Shown: positions 1-7,796 of the stretch, piece after piece | How the letters are laid out: every line of letters starts with the position of its first letter | Position numbering within the stretch: position 1 is the first letter of the stretch | DNA from: an uncultured Granulicatella sp. | GTDB taxonomy: Bacteria > Bacillota > Bacilli > Lactobacillales > Aerococcaceae | DNA: 17,443 bases | Assembly: GCA_900551535.1 (NCBI GenBank) | Contig: URWJ01000018.1 | Location: forward strand, 1-17,443 | Direction of reading: 5' to 3' | Notes under the pieces: generated by a model | Databases searched by the model: none | Seen by the model: the letters and a program-made list of their open reading frames with translations, nothing else | What the model was told of the DNA's origin: nothing | Translations under genes and position numbers: made by a program

Positions 1-1635
1 CCAGCACGAATTATCGGACAAGTCGTCGATAAAATCGTGGCGAGTGAACTGGATGCCCAGTGGCTTTGGACACAGCTTGTGGTTTTAGTCGGGATTATTC
101 TTGTGGCCTATATTACGGAGAGTATTTGGACATATTTTATTTTTATTGGGTATTATGAAGTTCAAAAAGAACTGCGAGTGAAGTTACTACGTAATAACTT
201 AAGAAAGAAAATTCCATTTTACGCGCATTTTAGAACGGGCGATATTATTACGCGTAGTAGTGAAGACGTCACAACGGTTGGCGAAATGATGGGATACGGA
301 ATGTTTGCCTTGATGAACTCTACATTGTTGGGGAGTGTATCGATTTATATGATGGTCACAACGATTTCGTTGCCACTGACCATTGCGGCGATTTTACCAT
401 TGCCAATTCTTTCGTATCTTGTGTATAAATGGGGATTCGATTTAGAAGAAGAGTACAACAAGGCGCAAAATGCAGTATCACAATTAAATAATGAAGTGCT
501 GGAGATGATTGACGGGACGTATGTGATTCGAGCTTACGGGCAAGAAGATGCGATGATGGATGAGTTCAGGGCGAAAACAAAAAAGGCTATGAAGCAAAAT
601 ATCATCGTGGCAGAGATTGAATCTCGTTTTATTCCACTCGCGCAATTATTTATGATGATTAGCTTTACCATTGCCCTTCTCTACGGTGGGTATCTAGTAT
701 CGACTGGGGCTATTCTAGTCGGGGATGTCATTGCCTTCCAAGTCTATATGGGATCGATTATGTGGCCGATGTTTATGATTGGCGATATTATTACGGGCTA
801 TAAACGCGGAAAAGTGGCGACGGAGCGTATTAATGAAGTGTTGAAGCATGACGATGAAATTGAACGAGGCGGTACCAAAGCACTCGAGACGATTGAATCC
901 ATTGAGTTTAAGGACTTCAACTTTACGTATCCAGGCGAAGAGGCGCCATTATTAAAAGACATTAACCTTACATTATATAAAGGCGAGACACTTGGAATCG
1001 TTGGGAAAACGGGTTCTGGGAAGACGACGCTCTTGATGCAATTATTACATCAATTTCCTTACCGCGGAGAAAAGCTTCTCATTAACGGAGAGCCATTGAT
1101 TGATTACAATCCTCAAATGGTGGCAGGGCATTTAGCCTACGTTCCGCAAGAACACACACTTTTCTCACGCACGATTCGCGAGAATATGTTATTCGGGAAA
1201 GAAGATGCGACCGATGAGGAAATCTGGGAAGCATTGACGTTGGCGTCATTTGATGGGGATGTAAAACGCATGCCAGAACAGCTCGATACGATGGTCGGAG
1301 AAAAAGGGGTATCGCTTAGTGGTGGACAAAAACAACGTCTATCGATTGCGCGTGCCTTCTTACGCAACCGGGAATGTTTGATTTTAGATGATGCGTTATC
1401 CGCAGTTGATGCGAAAACGGAACGCGAAATTATCTCGCACTTGCAAGAAGAGCGTGGCGGTTGTATGAATATTATTTCTGCACACCGACTCTCTGCGATT
1501 CGTCATGCCGATGAGATTATTGTGATGAATGAAGGACGCATTAGTGAGCGCGGTACCCACGAGGAGTTACTCGCACAACGTGGCTGGTACTACGAACAGT
1601 ACCTGATTCAAGAGATAGAGGAGGAGATCGAATGA
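1..1635 (+). CDS. Heterodimeric ABC exporter half-transporter, BmrC/LmrC-like (5' partial)
   Basis: Membrane domain plus ATPase of a type IV ABC exporter. The reading frame is open from base 1 (PARIIGQVVDK...), so the start lies upstream; the GTG at 37 is internal. Comparison with homologues of about 585 aa suggests some 30-40 N-terminal residues are missing. Several hydrophobic segments come first, then the nucleotide-binding domain: Walker A GKTGSGKTT near 1003-1029, canonical signature LSGGQ at 1315-1329, and Walker B LILDD at 1378-1392, followed by the H-loop in SAHRLS. The residue after Walker B is Asp (1390-1392), not the catalytic Glu, which marks this as the subunit supplying the degenerate ATP site. 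It shares an ATGA overlap with the next gene, whose product carries the complementary features. Homologues export drugs or peptides; the substrate here cannot be read from sequence. Confidence 0.93.
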   Translation, partial: PARIIGQVVDKIVASELDAQWLWTQLVVLVGIILVAYITESIWTYFIFIGYYEVQKELRVKLLRNNLRKKIPFYAHFRTGDIITRSSEDVTTVGEMMGYGMFALMNSTLLGSVSIYMMVTTISLPLTIAAILPLPILSYLVYKWGFDLEEEYNKAQNAVSQLNNEVLEMIDGTYVIRAYGQEDAMMDEFRAKTKKAMKQNIIVAEIESRFIPLAQLFMMISFTIALLYGGYLVSTGAILVGDVIAFQVYMGSIMWPMFMIGDIITGYKRGKVATERINEVLKHDDEIERGGTKALETIESIEFKDFNFTYPGEEAPLLKDINLTLYKGETLGIVGKTGSGKTTLLMQLLHQFPYRGEKLLINGEPLIDYNPQMVAGHLAYVPQEHTLFSRTIRENMLFGKEDATDEEIWEALTLASFDGDVKRMPEQLDTMVGEKGVSLSGGQKQRLSIARAFLRNRECLILDDALSAVDAKTEREIISHLQEERGGCMNIISAHRLSAIRHADEIIVMNEGRISERGTHEELLAQRGWYYEQYLIQEIEEEIE

Positions 1636-3371
1636 AAACGATGAAGCGATTATTAAGCTACCTCCGCTATGAGAAAAAAGGAGTTCTGATTGGACTCATC
1701 TGCCTGTTGATTTCAACCGTTGCGACCTTAATAGGACCTCTTGTGGCAAAATATATGATTGATAATGTGATAACACCGATGGGACAATCGCATGTCTTCG
1801 ATGCTGGAAGTGTACTCCTATGGGTGGGTATTTACGTGGCAGTGAACTTAATTGGAGCGGCTGGTGGATATTTAAACCGTTTATATATGAAGACTCTCTC
1901 GAACCGCGTTGCCAAACGCATTCGTGACGAAGTGTTCGAACATGTACAAACATTGCCAGTATCGTATTTCGACCATTTACCTGCCGGAAAAGTGGTTTCT
2001 AGAATCACGAGTGATACGGAATCGGTGCGTGCAAACTTTTATGTAAATGGAATTTCGACACTGCTTAGTACCGTCGTGATGCTTGTTGGTGTGTACACAA
2101 CGATTTTCTTATTAAATGCAACGCTTGGATTCGTATTATTATTCCTAGTTCCGGTGATGATGCTATGGCAGCGAACCGTTGCCGTGATGCAGAAAAAATG
2201 CTATACCGAGAGTCGTGAACTATACAGTCAGTTGAGCGGACAGTTAAATGAAAGCATTCAAGGCGCTGGGATTGTTCAAGCCTTCCAACAAGAAGAAAAA
2301 ATTGTCGCGGAATATGATGAGACGGCTACGTCTTGGGTAGAGGTTGGTCGCAAGGAATTAATTCTCGATTCTTACTTCTCGTGGAGTTTAGTGAGCTTAC
2401 TTCGTAACTTTACGCTATTTGGAATTGTGTATTACTTCGGAATGCAATTTATCGGAGGAACACTTGGAATTTCAGCGGGGCTCCTCTATGCGTTTATTGA
2501 TTATATCAACCGTGTTTATGAGCCGATTCAAACCTTTATGAATGTCGTGTCTGGTTTCCAACAATCGATGGCTGCCGGTGACCGCGTGTTTGAATTGATG
2601 GATACGCCAAGCGAGGAAAGTGGCGAAGAGCTCTTCACATTCGACGAAGGACGTATCGAATTTAAGGATGTGAGCTTCGAGTATACGCCAGGAGTACCGG
2701 TGTTGAAGCACTTGAATTTCACGGTAGAGCCTGGGCAGACGGTGGCCTTTGTCGGTCATACCGGTTCAGGAAAATCTTCTATTATGAACTTGCTCTTTCG
2801 ATTCTATGACCCAACGAGTGGAGCGATCTTGATTGATGGCAAAAACACGCGTGACTTTAATAGACGTAGTGTTCGAAGCGAGATGGGGATTGTGCTGCAA
2901 GATCCATACCTCTTTACAGGAACGATTGCTTCTAATGTAGGGCTTAACAATGAATCGATTGAGCCTGAGACGATTAAAGATGCGCTCATTAAAGTGGGCG
3001 GAGGTCATCTACTCACGAAGAGTGACAAGGGCTTGGACTACGAGGTAAAAGAAAAAGGGATGGACTTCTCTTCAGGGGAACGCCAACTCATTTCATTTGC
3101 TCGTGCGATTGTCTTTGATCCGAAAATCTTGATTTTAGATGAAGCGACTTCGCATATTGATACCGAGACGGAAGAGATTATTCAAAACGCGATTAATGTC
3201 GTAAAAGAAGGGCGTACAACCTTTATGATTGCGCACCGACTTTCAACGATTGCTCATGCCGACCAAATCTTTGTGTTGGATAAAGGAGAAATTGTGGAAC
3301 GCGGAACGCATGATGAATTACTTCAACTGCAAGGGCAATATGCCGAAATGGTGGCTCTTCAAAAAGGCTAA
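1632..3371 (+). CDS. Heterodimeric ABC exporter half-transporter, BmrD/LmrD-like
   Basis: A 579-aa partner of the preceding gene. The ATG overlaps its stop (ATGA) and sits behind GAGGAG inside the upstream gene, which indicates translational coupling and equal stoichiometry. About six membrane segments fill the first 310 residues. The ATPase follows: Walker A GHTGSGKS (2754-2777), a non-canonical signature FSSGER at residues 479-484 in place of LSGGQ, Walker B LILDE with catalytic Glu504, and the H-loop in IAHRLS. Pairing its intact Walker A/B with the partner's LSGGQ gives one competent site; the other site is degenerate, as in BmrCD and LmrCD. A Rho-independent terminator follows. The family assignment is firm; the exported substrate is unknown. 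Confidence 0.94.
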   Translation: MKTMKRLLSYLRYEKKGVLIGLICLLISTVATLIGPLVAKYMIDNVITPMGQSHVFDAGSVLLWVGIYVAVNLIGAAGGYLNRLYMKTLSNRVAKRIRDEVFEHVQTLPVSYFDHLPAGKVVSRITSDTESVRANFYVNGISTLLSTVVMLVGVYTTIFLLNATLGFVLLFLVPVMMLWQRTVAVMQKKCYTESRELYSQLSGQLNESIQGAGIVQAFQQEEKIVAEYDETATSWVEVGRKELILDSYFSWSLVSLLRNFTLFGIVYYFGMQFIGGTLGISAGLLYAFIDYINRVYEPIQTFMNVVSGFQQSMAAGDRVFELMDTPSEESGEELFTFDEGRIEFKDVSFEYTPGVPVLKHLNFTVEPGQTVAFVGHTGSGKSSIMNLLFRFYDPTSGAILIDGKNTRDFNRRSVRSEMGIVLQDPYLFTGTIASNVGLNNESIEPETIKDALIKVGGGHLLTKSDKGLDYEVKEKGMDFSSGERQLISFARAIVFDPKILILDEATSHIDTETEEIIQNAINVVKEGRTTFMIAHRLSTIAHADQIFVLDKGEIVERGTHDELLQLQGQYAEMVALQKG

Positions 3372-3378
3372 TCCTATA

Positions 3379-3411
3379 GACTCTGTTTCCTTTCGAAACG
3401 GAGTCTTTTTT
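3379..3411 (+). terminator. Rho-independent terminator of the ABC exporter operon
   Basis: An 11-bp stem (GACTCTGTTTC at 3379-3389 with GAAACGGAGTC at 3395-3405, one G-U pair), a 5-nt loop and a run of six T, starting 7 bases after the exporter stop codon. Confidence 0.92.
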
Positions 3412-3479
3412 GATGCGTGCGGTAAACAGAATTTTTATTGTTTTTCAAGGGAGTTCATGGTGCATAAAGCCGCCTAGTT

Positions 3480-3488
3480 TGTTACAAT
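3480..3488 (+). promoter_or_regulatory. Extended -10 promoter for the amidohydrolase operon
   Basis: TGTTACAAT fits the extended -10 pattern TGn-TATAAT with one mismatch. It lies after the exporter terminator and 28 bases before the chosen ATG. No good -35 hexamer is seen at normal spacing, as expected of an extended -10 promoter. Confidence 0.55.
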
Positions 3489-3516
3489 GTGTAGGAAACA
3501 GATTGGGGAGAGAGTT

Positions 3517-4665
3517 ATGATTACAAAAGAAGTTATTGAACGCGCTACGGCATATCGCCATCATTTACATATGTATCCAGAAGTATCTGGAACGGAAGTC
3601 GAAACGACTCGTTATATCCGCGAAGCCCTAGAAGCAATGGGGCTTACATGCTGGAATTTAAAGTCTAAAACTGGAGTCGTGGCAGAAATCGGAAACGACA
3701 ATGGACCAACATTAGCCTTACGTGCCGACATCGATGCCTTACCGATTGTGGAACAAACAGGATTAGACTACGCTTCAAAAAATGAAGGAGCGATGCATGC
3801 GTGTGGACATGATTTCCATACAGCAAGCCTACTTGGAGCCGTTCAAGTGTTGAAGGCACAAGAAGACAAATTACAAGGGAAAGTTCGTTTTATTTTCCAA
3901 CCGGCCGAAGAGAGTAACCAAGGAGCACGCGCGTTGATTTCTGAAGGCGTACTTGAGGGAGTTGATGCGATTATTGGGTTCCATAACAAACCAGAACTTC
4001 CAGTTGGAACCATCGGTGTGAAGGAAGGACCACTCATGGCAGCAGTCGGTCAATTCAAAGCCGAAATTACAGGAGTGGGAACACATGCAGCAGCACCGCA
4101 CAATGGGAATGACCCAATCGTGACGGCTTGCCAAGTGATTGCCAATGCCCAAGCCATCGTCGCTCGTCATACATCTCCACTAGAACCGGTGGTATTAAGC
4201 GTATCTCATATCGAAGCCGGAAATACATGGAATGTGATTCCAGAGAAAGTATTTTTTGAAGGAACGATTCGTACGTTTAATAAAAAAGTTGAACGCAAGA
4301 TGACCGAGCAATTTGAAAAGATGGTTGTTCAAACCGCAGATGTATACGGACAAAAAGGAAGTATCGAATGGATTTTAACGCCACCTGTCGTGCATAATGA
4401 TGCCGCAGTCACAAAAGTCGTTAAAAGTGTGACGGAGAAATTTGCGACAGTGGTAACAGCGGAAGTGACTTTAGGAGCAGAAGATTTCGCCAATTATATG
4501 GAACACGTTCCAGGATGTTTCGTCTTTATTGGAACAGGATGTCCACGCGAATGGCATCACCCAGCGTTCTTAGTGGATGATGAGGCATTACCATTTGCGA
4601 TTCAGTATTTTGTCGATAACACGAATGCTCTTCTAGAAGTACTTTCACAGAAAGGAAACGCGTAA
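3517..4665 (+). CDS. M20D-family amidohydrolase (N-acyl amino acid / hippurate hydrolase type)
   Basis: A 382-aa cytoplasmic metallohydrolase that probably cleaves N-acyl or N-acetyl amino acids or related amides. M20D motifs are intact: ALRADIDALPI (residues 67-77), MHACGHDFH (93-101) with metal ligands Cys96 and His98, QPAEE (128-132) with the Glu pair, GFHNKPELP (154-162), and a C-terminal HHPAFLVDDEAL that brings the last His. There is no signal peptide. I chose ATG 3517 because GGGGAGAG sits just upstream; the in-frame ATG at 3487 overlaps the -10 hexamer and has no ribosome site. It heads an apparent operon with the flavodoxin-like gene one base downstream. Family certain, substrate not: M20D members include hippurate hydrolases, N-acetyl-diaminopimelate deacetylases and IAA-amino acid hydrolases. 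Confidence 0.92.
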   Translation: MITKEVIERATAYRHHLHMYPEVSGTEVETTRYIREALEAMGLTCWNLKSKTGVVAEIGNDNGPTLALRADIDALPIVEQTGLDYASKNEGAMHACGHDFHTASLLGAVQVLKAQEDKLQGKVRFIFQPAEESNQGARALISEGVLEGVDAIIGFHNKPELPVGTIGVKEGPLMAAVGQFKAEITGVGTHAAAPHNGNDPIVTACQVIANAQAIVARHTSPLEPVVLSVSHIEAGNTWNVIPEKVFFEGTIRTFNKKVERKMTEQFEKMVVQTADVYGQKGSIEWILTPPVVHNDAAVTKVVKSVTEKFATVVTAEVTLGAEDFANYMEHVPGCFVFIGTGCPREWHHPAFLVDDEALPFAIQYFVDNTNALLEVLSQKGNA

Positions 4666-4666
4666 T

Positions 4667-5353
4667 ATGAAAACAATGGTGGTGATTAGCCATCCAACAA
4701 TTCAAACGTCGTCGAGTCAACAGTTTTTCCTTGCAACTTTAAAAGGGGAAGAAGCTGTAACGGTTCGTCATTTAGATGAAGTATGGAGTGCAGAGAAACC
4801 GCATTTTACAAAATCGACTGAAGAAAAAGCCTTGGCAGATTCTAGTGCCGAACGTCTGATTCTTCAATTCCCGATGTATTGGTACCAAGCGCCTTCTGTT
4901 ATGAAGGAATGGATTGATACGGTGATGTGTAAAAGTGCGCCTTTTGCAAAGCAAATTAAGGAACTTGGAATCGTTGTGACACTCGGTGTGAAAGAAGAAG
5001 CCTTCCGTGCTGGTGGGAAAGAACAATTTACGATTTCGGAACTCTTGCGCCCATTCCAAGCGTTAGCAAATGCGATGGGGTGGACCTATTTACCAATTTT
5101 TGAGGTACATCAGTTTGACTATAAGACGGAAGAGGCCAAACAAGCCTTACTCGTGGAGTACTTACAATATGTGACAAAAGAACAACACGGGACGTTGAAA
5201 GATACCGAAGAGTGGTTTATCCAGCGTGCAGAAGCAATGCCTGGTGCACACTGGACAGAGATTGCCGAATGGATCAAAGAAAACCAGGACGAAAGACTGG
5301 AGCTCGAGATGCATCTAAGTAACTGGGAGGAGAGTCAGTATGGAGATTATTGA
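4667..5353 (+). CDS. Flavodoxin-fold NAD(P)H oxidoreductase (MdaB/KefF/quinone reductase family)
   Basis: A 228-aa protein of the Flavodoxin_2 type, expected to bind FMN or FAD and reduce quinones or similar acceptors with NAD(P)H in the cytoplasm. It opens with MKTMVVISHPTIQTSSSQQF, the beta strand and phosphate-binding loop of this fold. The diagnostic QFPMYWYQAPSVMKEWID occupies residues 67-84, matching the family pattern FP-hydrophobic-YW-P-K-WID. The C-terminal 60 residues are charged and helical and have no function I recognise. The start follows the amidohydrolase stop by one base. Its last 14 bases overlap the next small gene, so the two are probably translationally coupled. The natural acceptor is unknown. 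Confidence 0.85.
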   Translation: MKTMVVISHPTIQTSSSQQFFLATLKGEEAVTVRHLDEVWSAEKPHFTKSTEEKALADSSAERLILQFPMYWYQAPSVMKEWIDTVMCKSAPFAKQIKELGIVVTLGVKEEAFRAGGKEQFTISELLRPFQALANAMGWTYLPIFEVHQFDYKTEEAKQALLVEYLQYVTKEQHGTLKDTEEWFIQRAEAMPGAHWTEIAEWIKENQDERLELEMHLSNWEESQYGDY

Positions 5354-5519
5354 GAAAATTCAGTTGCTCGATGCTTGGATTGGCGAAGCAAAAGACTATA
5401 AAGAACGTGCATTGCTTGTGGCTGCAAAAACTCTTCTATTAGAACAAGCAAAACGAATTGAACAAGCACATGGTGAGTTGGATGGACGCATGTGGAGTCC
5501 TGAGAACTGGGCTAAATAA
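5340..5519 (+). CDS. Small hypothetical protein, 59 aa
   Basis: A short frame starting with MEIIEKIQLLDAWIGEAKDY and ending in SPENWAK. GGGAGGAG at about 5325-5332 gives a good ribosome site for ATG 5340, and the frame overlaps the flavodoxin gene by 14 bases in another register. The next gene begins about 11 bases after its stop, so it sits neatly inside the operon. The composition is amphipathic: a long Ala/Leu/Glu/Lys helix (residues 1-45) and a Trp-containing tail, with no membrane segment, cysteine or signal peptide. I do not recognise a family. A role as a small partner of the oxidoreductase is possible from the overlap alone, but nothing else supports it. Confidence 0.72.
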   Translation: MEIIEKIQLLDAWIGEAKDYKERALLVAAKTLLLEQAKRIEQAHGELDGRMWSPENWAK

Positions 5520-5530
5520 GGAGAATGAGA

Positions 5531-6133
5531 TTGAAAACAGATTATTTAGGACTAAGACTAGTGTTACTCGTCATCGCCTGCTTCTTAATCGGACTCGGCG
5601 CGAAGATGGCGGGCTCTAGTACACTAGGAGCGGACGTTGTCGTTCTTGTGTGGGAAGGATTAAATCGCACATTTGGATTGGATATGGGAACAAGTAATAT
5701 CATCGTTTCGCTGGTGTTTCTGGCGATTACGCTGAGTATCAACTGGCGCTATATTGGATTTGGAACAGTTGTAGGGATGTTCTTGCAAAGTTTCTTTATT
5801 AACCTGTTCGACTTTAGTGCGATTGCCGAAATGGATATCGCCGTAAAAGTCGTGGCTATGGTTGTAGGGATTGCTTTAATTGCCATGGGGTGTGCAGTCT
5901 ATGCCTTAGCAGAACTTGGGGTAGGACCGTATATTGCGGCGACACTTGCTTTGCATGAGAAATTCAAAACGTCAATCCCTCGAAATAAATTCTTTATTGA
6001 TGCGAGTTGCGTTATCACAGCGGCAATTTTAGGGCAATGGCCAACGATTGGACCGGTAGTGTCACTATTAATTAGCGGAATTATCATGGATCAAACAATG
6101 GTGATTTTGAAGAAGTTTTTACCAATTAAATAA
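5531..6133 (+). CDS. YczE/YyaS/YitT-like integral membrane protein
   Basis: About 200 aa with five or so hydrophobic segments, resembling the YczE group (COG2364-type membrane proteins). Visible family traits are an N-terminal helix rich in L/V/I with ACFLIGLGAKMA, the loop STLGADVVVLVWEGL, and the later GCAVYALAELGVGPYIAA. YczE-type proteins have poorly defined roles; some sit by transport or antibiotic-synthesis genes. The start is a choice: AAGGAG at 5518-5523 is only one base from ATG 5525 but seven bases from TTG 5531, so TTG is favoured; using ATG adds two residues. It is the last gene before a terminator in the amidohydrolase operon. Confidence 0.8.
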   Translation: MKTDYLGLRLVLLVIACFLIGLGAKMAGSSTLGADVVVLVWEGLNRTFGLDMGTSNIIVSLVFLAITLSINWRYIGFGTVVGMFLQSFFINLFDFSAIAEMDIAVKVVAMVVGIALIAMGCAVYALAELGVGPYIAATLALHEKFKTSIPRNKFFIDASCVITAAILGQWPTIGPVVSLLISGIIMDQTMVILKKFLPIK

Positions 6134-6146
6134 AATAGACAGTATG

Positions 6147-6188
6147 AAACCTATCTACGAGAGAAATCCTTTTGTAGATAGGTTTTTT
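6147..6188 (+). terminator. Rho-independent terminator after the YczE-like gene
   Basis: A perfect 12-bp stem, AAACCTATCTAC (6147-6158) with GTAGATAGGTTT (6174-6185), a 15-nt loop, and a T run to 6188. It separates the amidohydrolase operon from the sugar operon. Confidence 0.9.
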
Positions 6189-6211
6189 AGCGCTTTATCG
6201 AAAAATGAAAC

Positions 6212-6226
6212 TTGTTAACGTTTCCA
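6212..6226 (+). promoter_or_regulatory. cre-like site (probable CcpA binding), upstream copy
   Basis: TTGTTAACGTTTCCA matches the cre consensus WTGNAANCGNWNNCA at all fixed positions but one (T for A at 6216). It also contains the inverted pair GAAAC (6207-6211) / GTTTC (6220-6224), so a LacI-family repressor other than CcpA is possible. It lies about 40 bases upstream of the -35 element of the sugar operon, where CcpA could activate or assist repression. Confidence 0.5.
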
Positions 6227-6231
6227 AAGAG

Positions 6232-6263
6232 AGCAAAATAGTACTAGTCAAAAGCAAAATAGT
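6232..6263 (+). promoter_or_regulatory. Phased direct repeat, likely activator-binding site of the sugar operon
   Basis: AGCAAAATAGT occurs at 6232-6242 and again at 6253-6263, exactly 21 bp apart (two helical turns). The likeness continues beyond the 11-mer as AGCAAAATAGTnnTnGTnAA. The second copy ends two bases before the -35 hexamer. Direct repeats two turns apart abutting -35 are typical of AraC/XylS-type activators (araI half-sites are spaced this way), which often control sugar ABC operons. No such regulator gene is in the window. Confidence 0.5.
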
Positions 6264-6265
6264 TA

Positions 6266-6294
6266 TTGTGAAAGCGGTTTTTTAGTTGTAAACT
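6266..6294 (+). promoter_or_regulatory. Sugar operon promoter with overlapping cre-like site
   Basis: TTGTGA (6266-6271) and TAAACT (6289-6294) are separated by exactly 17 bp; both hexamers are weak (4 of 6), which suits an activator-dependent promoter. A second cre-like sequence, TGAAAGCGGTTTTT (6269-6282), overlaps the -35 and spacer. It fits the cre consensus except for its last two bases, so CcpA bound there would block RNA polymerase. The leader to ATG 6337 is about 36 nt. Confidence 0.5.
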
Positions 6295-6336
6295 AAAAGT
6301 GTCTTAAAAAGTAATAGAAAACTAGGGGGAGACAAC

Positions 6337-7686
6337 ATGAAAAAGAAAGTATTACTATCAAGCGCAGCATTATTAGCAGCTGTATCTTTAGCAGCTTGCG
6401 GAAATAATAGCAACAGCACTAGTAAAACAGATTCAACATCACAAGGAGCTTCTAAAGAAAAAGTTACTCTTAAATTAGCAGCTCTAGAAAGTGGTTACGG
6501 CGCAGAAATGTGGCCAGCAATCATCAAAGCTTACGAAGAGGCAAATCCAAACGTTAAAGTGGAATTGACTCAAGATAAGGAAATCGAAGAAAAACTTACG
6601 CCTCAAATGAAAGCTGGCGATTACCCAGATATCGTAATGTTAGCTTTAGGACGTAAAAAAGCTTTACCAGAAACATTAATCAAAGAAAAAGCTTTAGCTG
6701 ATATCTCTGACTTATTCGATATGAAAGTATACGGAGAAGACAAAAAAGTTTCTGAAAAATTATTAAACAACGTATTAGGATCAACAGTAACTGACCCTTA
6801 CGGAGACGGAAAACACTACTTAGCTCCAATGTTCTACGCTCCAACAGGATTATTCTACAACGAAGCATTATTCAAATCTAAAGGTTGGGAAGTTCCAAAA
6901 GATATGCCTGGTATGAAAGAATTAGCTGAAAAAGCTAAGAAAGATGGCATTTCATTATTCACTTATCCAGTATCTGGATACTTAGATAGCTTCTTCCCAG
7001 CATTATTAGCAAACGCTGGTGGCGTTGATTTATTCAACAAAGCAATGAAATATGACACAGGCGCATTCACTTCTGACGGCGCAACTAAAGCTTTCGAAGC
7101 GTTAGGAACATTCTTACAAAACGTTGAACCTTCAACAGTAGCAAACGCAAACCCACAAAGCTTCACTAAGAACCAACAATTAATCTTAGACAACAAAGCT
7201 TTATTCATGCCAAACGGTACTTGGGTAGTTGGGGAAATGGCTAAAGCTCCTCGTGCAGAAGGATTCAAATGGGCAATGACTTCTGCTCCAGCAATCGAAA
7301 AAGGTGGCAAACGTTATGTTTACTCATTCTTCGAACACATCTGGGTTCCAAAAGAATCTAAGAACCAAGAAGCAGCAAAAGAATTCTTATCATTCTTATA
7401 CTCTGACAAAGCAGCAGAAATCTTCGCTAAATACAATGCAGCTCAACCAATTCAAGGTGTAACAGCTAAATTACCTGATGAATTGAAATCATTGTACAAA
7501 GTTGTTGATGAAGTTGATGGCGTAATCAATGGTAACTTCGTAGCTACTAAACCTGTTGAAGGTGTAAGCATGAAAGACACATTATATGGTCAAATCGACT
7601 CTGTAGCATCTGGTCAAAAAACAGTTGCTGAATGGCAAAAATCTGTAGAAGAAGTTAGCCAAAAACTAAAAGCAGCAGTTGAATAA
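6337..7686 (+). CDS. Sugar ABC transporter solute-binding lipoprotein (family 1)
   Basis: A 449-aa extracellular lipoprotein that captures the transported sugar, in view of the downstream genes probably galacto-N-biose and/or lacto-N-biose. The signal is classic: MKKK, a hydrophobic run, and a lipobox LAAC with lipidated Cys21, followed by an Asn/Ser/Thr-rich tether to about residue 45. The mature part has the family 1 look: YEEANPNVKVELTQDKEIEEKL, DYPDIVMLALG, YAPTGLFYNEALFKSKGWEVP and a late NGTWVVGE. The ribosome site AGGGGGAG is strong, and codon choice looks more biased (TTA, AAC, GCT/GCA) than in neighbouring genes, suggesting high expression. It is separated from the permeases by a hairpin, which commonly lets the binding protein be made in excess. 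Ligand identity is inferred only from GH112 linkage. Confidence 0.92.
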   Translation: MKKKVLLSSAALLAAVSLAACGNNSNSTSKTDSTSQGASKEKVTLKLAALESGYGAEMWPAIIKAYEEANPNVKVELTQDKEIEEKLTPQMKAGDYPDIVMLALGRKKALPETLIKEKALADISDLFDMKVYGEDKKVSEKLLNNVLGSTVTDPYGDGKHYLAPMFYAPTGLFYNEALFKSKGWEVPKDMPGMKELAEKAKKDGISLFTYPVSGYLDSFFPALLANAGGVDLFNKAMKYDTGAFTSDGATKAFEALGTFLQNVEPSTVANANPQSFTKNQQLILDNKALFMPNGTWVVGEMAKAPRAEGFKWAMTSAPAIEKGGKRYVYSFFEHIWVPKESKNQEAAKEFLSFLYSDKAAEIFAKYNAAQPIQGVTAKLPDELKSLYKVVDEVDGVINGNFVATKPVEGVSMKDTLYGQIDSVASGQKTVAEWQKSVEEVSQKLKAAVE

Positions 7687-7709
7687 TTCAAATAGAATGA
7701 ATTAAATAG

Positions 7710-7759
7710 GAGTGGGATGCGAAGCAATTTTCAAGGATGAAAATTCCTTCCGCCCACTC
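7710..7759 (+). promoter_or_regulatory. Intergenic hairpin between binding protein and permease genes
   Basis: GAGTGGG (7710-7716) pairs with CCCACTC (7753-7759), with an inner stem AATTTTC (7726-7732) / GAAAATT (7739-7745) around a 6-nt loop. Between them GCGAAG faces CTTCCGC with a bulge, giving a long imperfect stem. A weak T-rich stretch (ATTTTATCT) follows. Such hairpins act as partial terminators or 3' stabilisers, raising binding-protein mRNA over permease mRNA. Confidence 0.7.
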
Positions 7760-7796
7760 TCATTTTATCTAAAAATGGTTGAAAGAGGGCAGAACG

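Noticed and set aside
3229..3477. 82-aa + strand reading frame over the exporter end and terminator
   Set aside because: It runs out of frame through the conserved H-loop coding region and then through the terminator hairpin, so it is a shadow.
3487..3516. Earlier ATG for the amidohydrolase
   Set aside because: It overlaps the -10 hexamer and has no ribosome site; the next ATG at 3517 has GGGGAGAG and matches the family's N-terminus.
7779..7796. TTG start for the first permease
   Set aside because: It has no Shine-Dalgarno, while GAGGG lies between it and ATG 7797.
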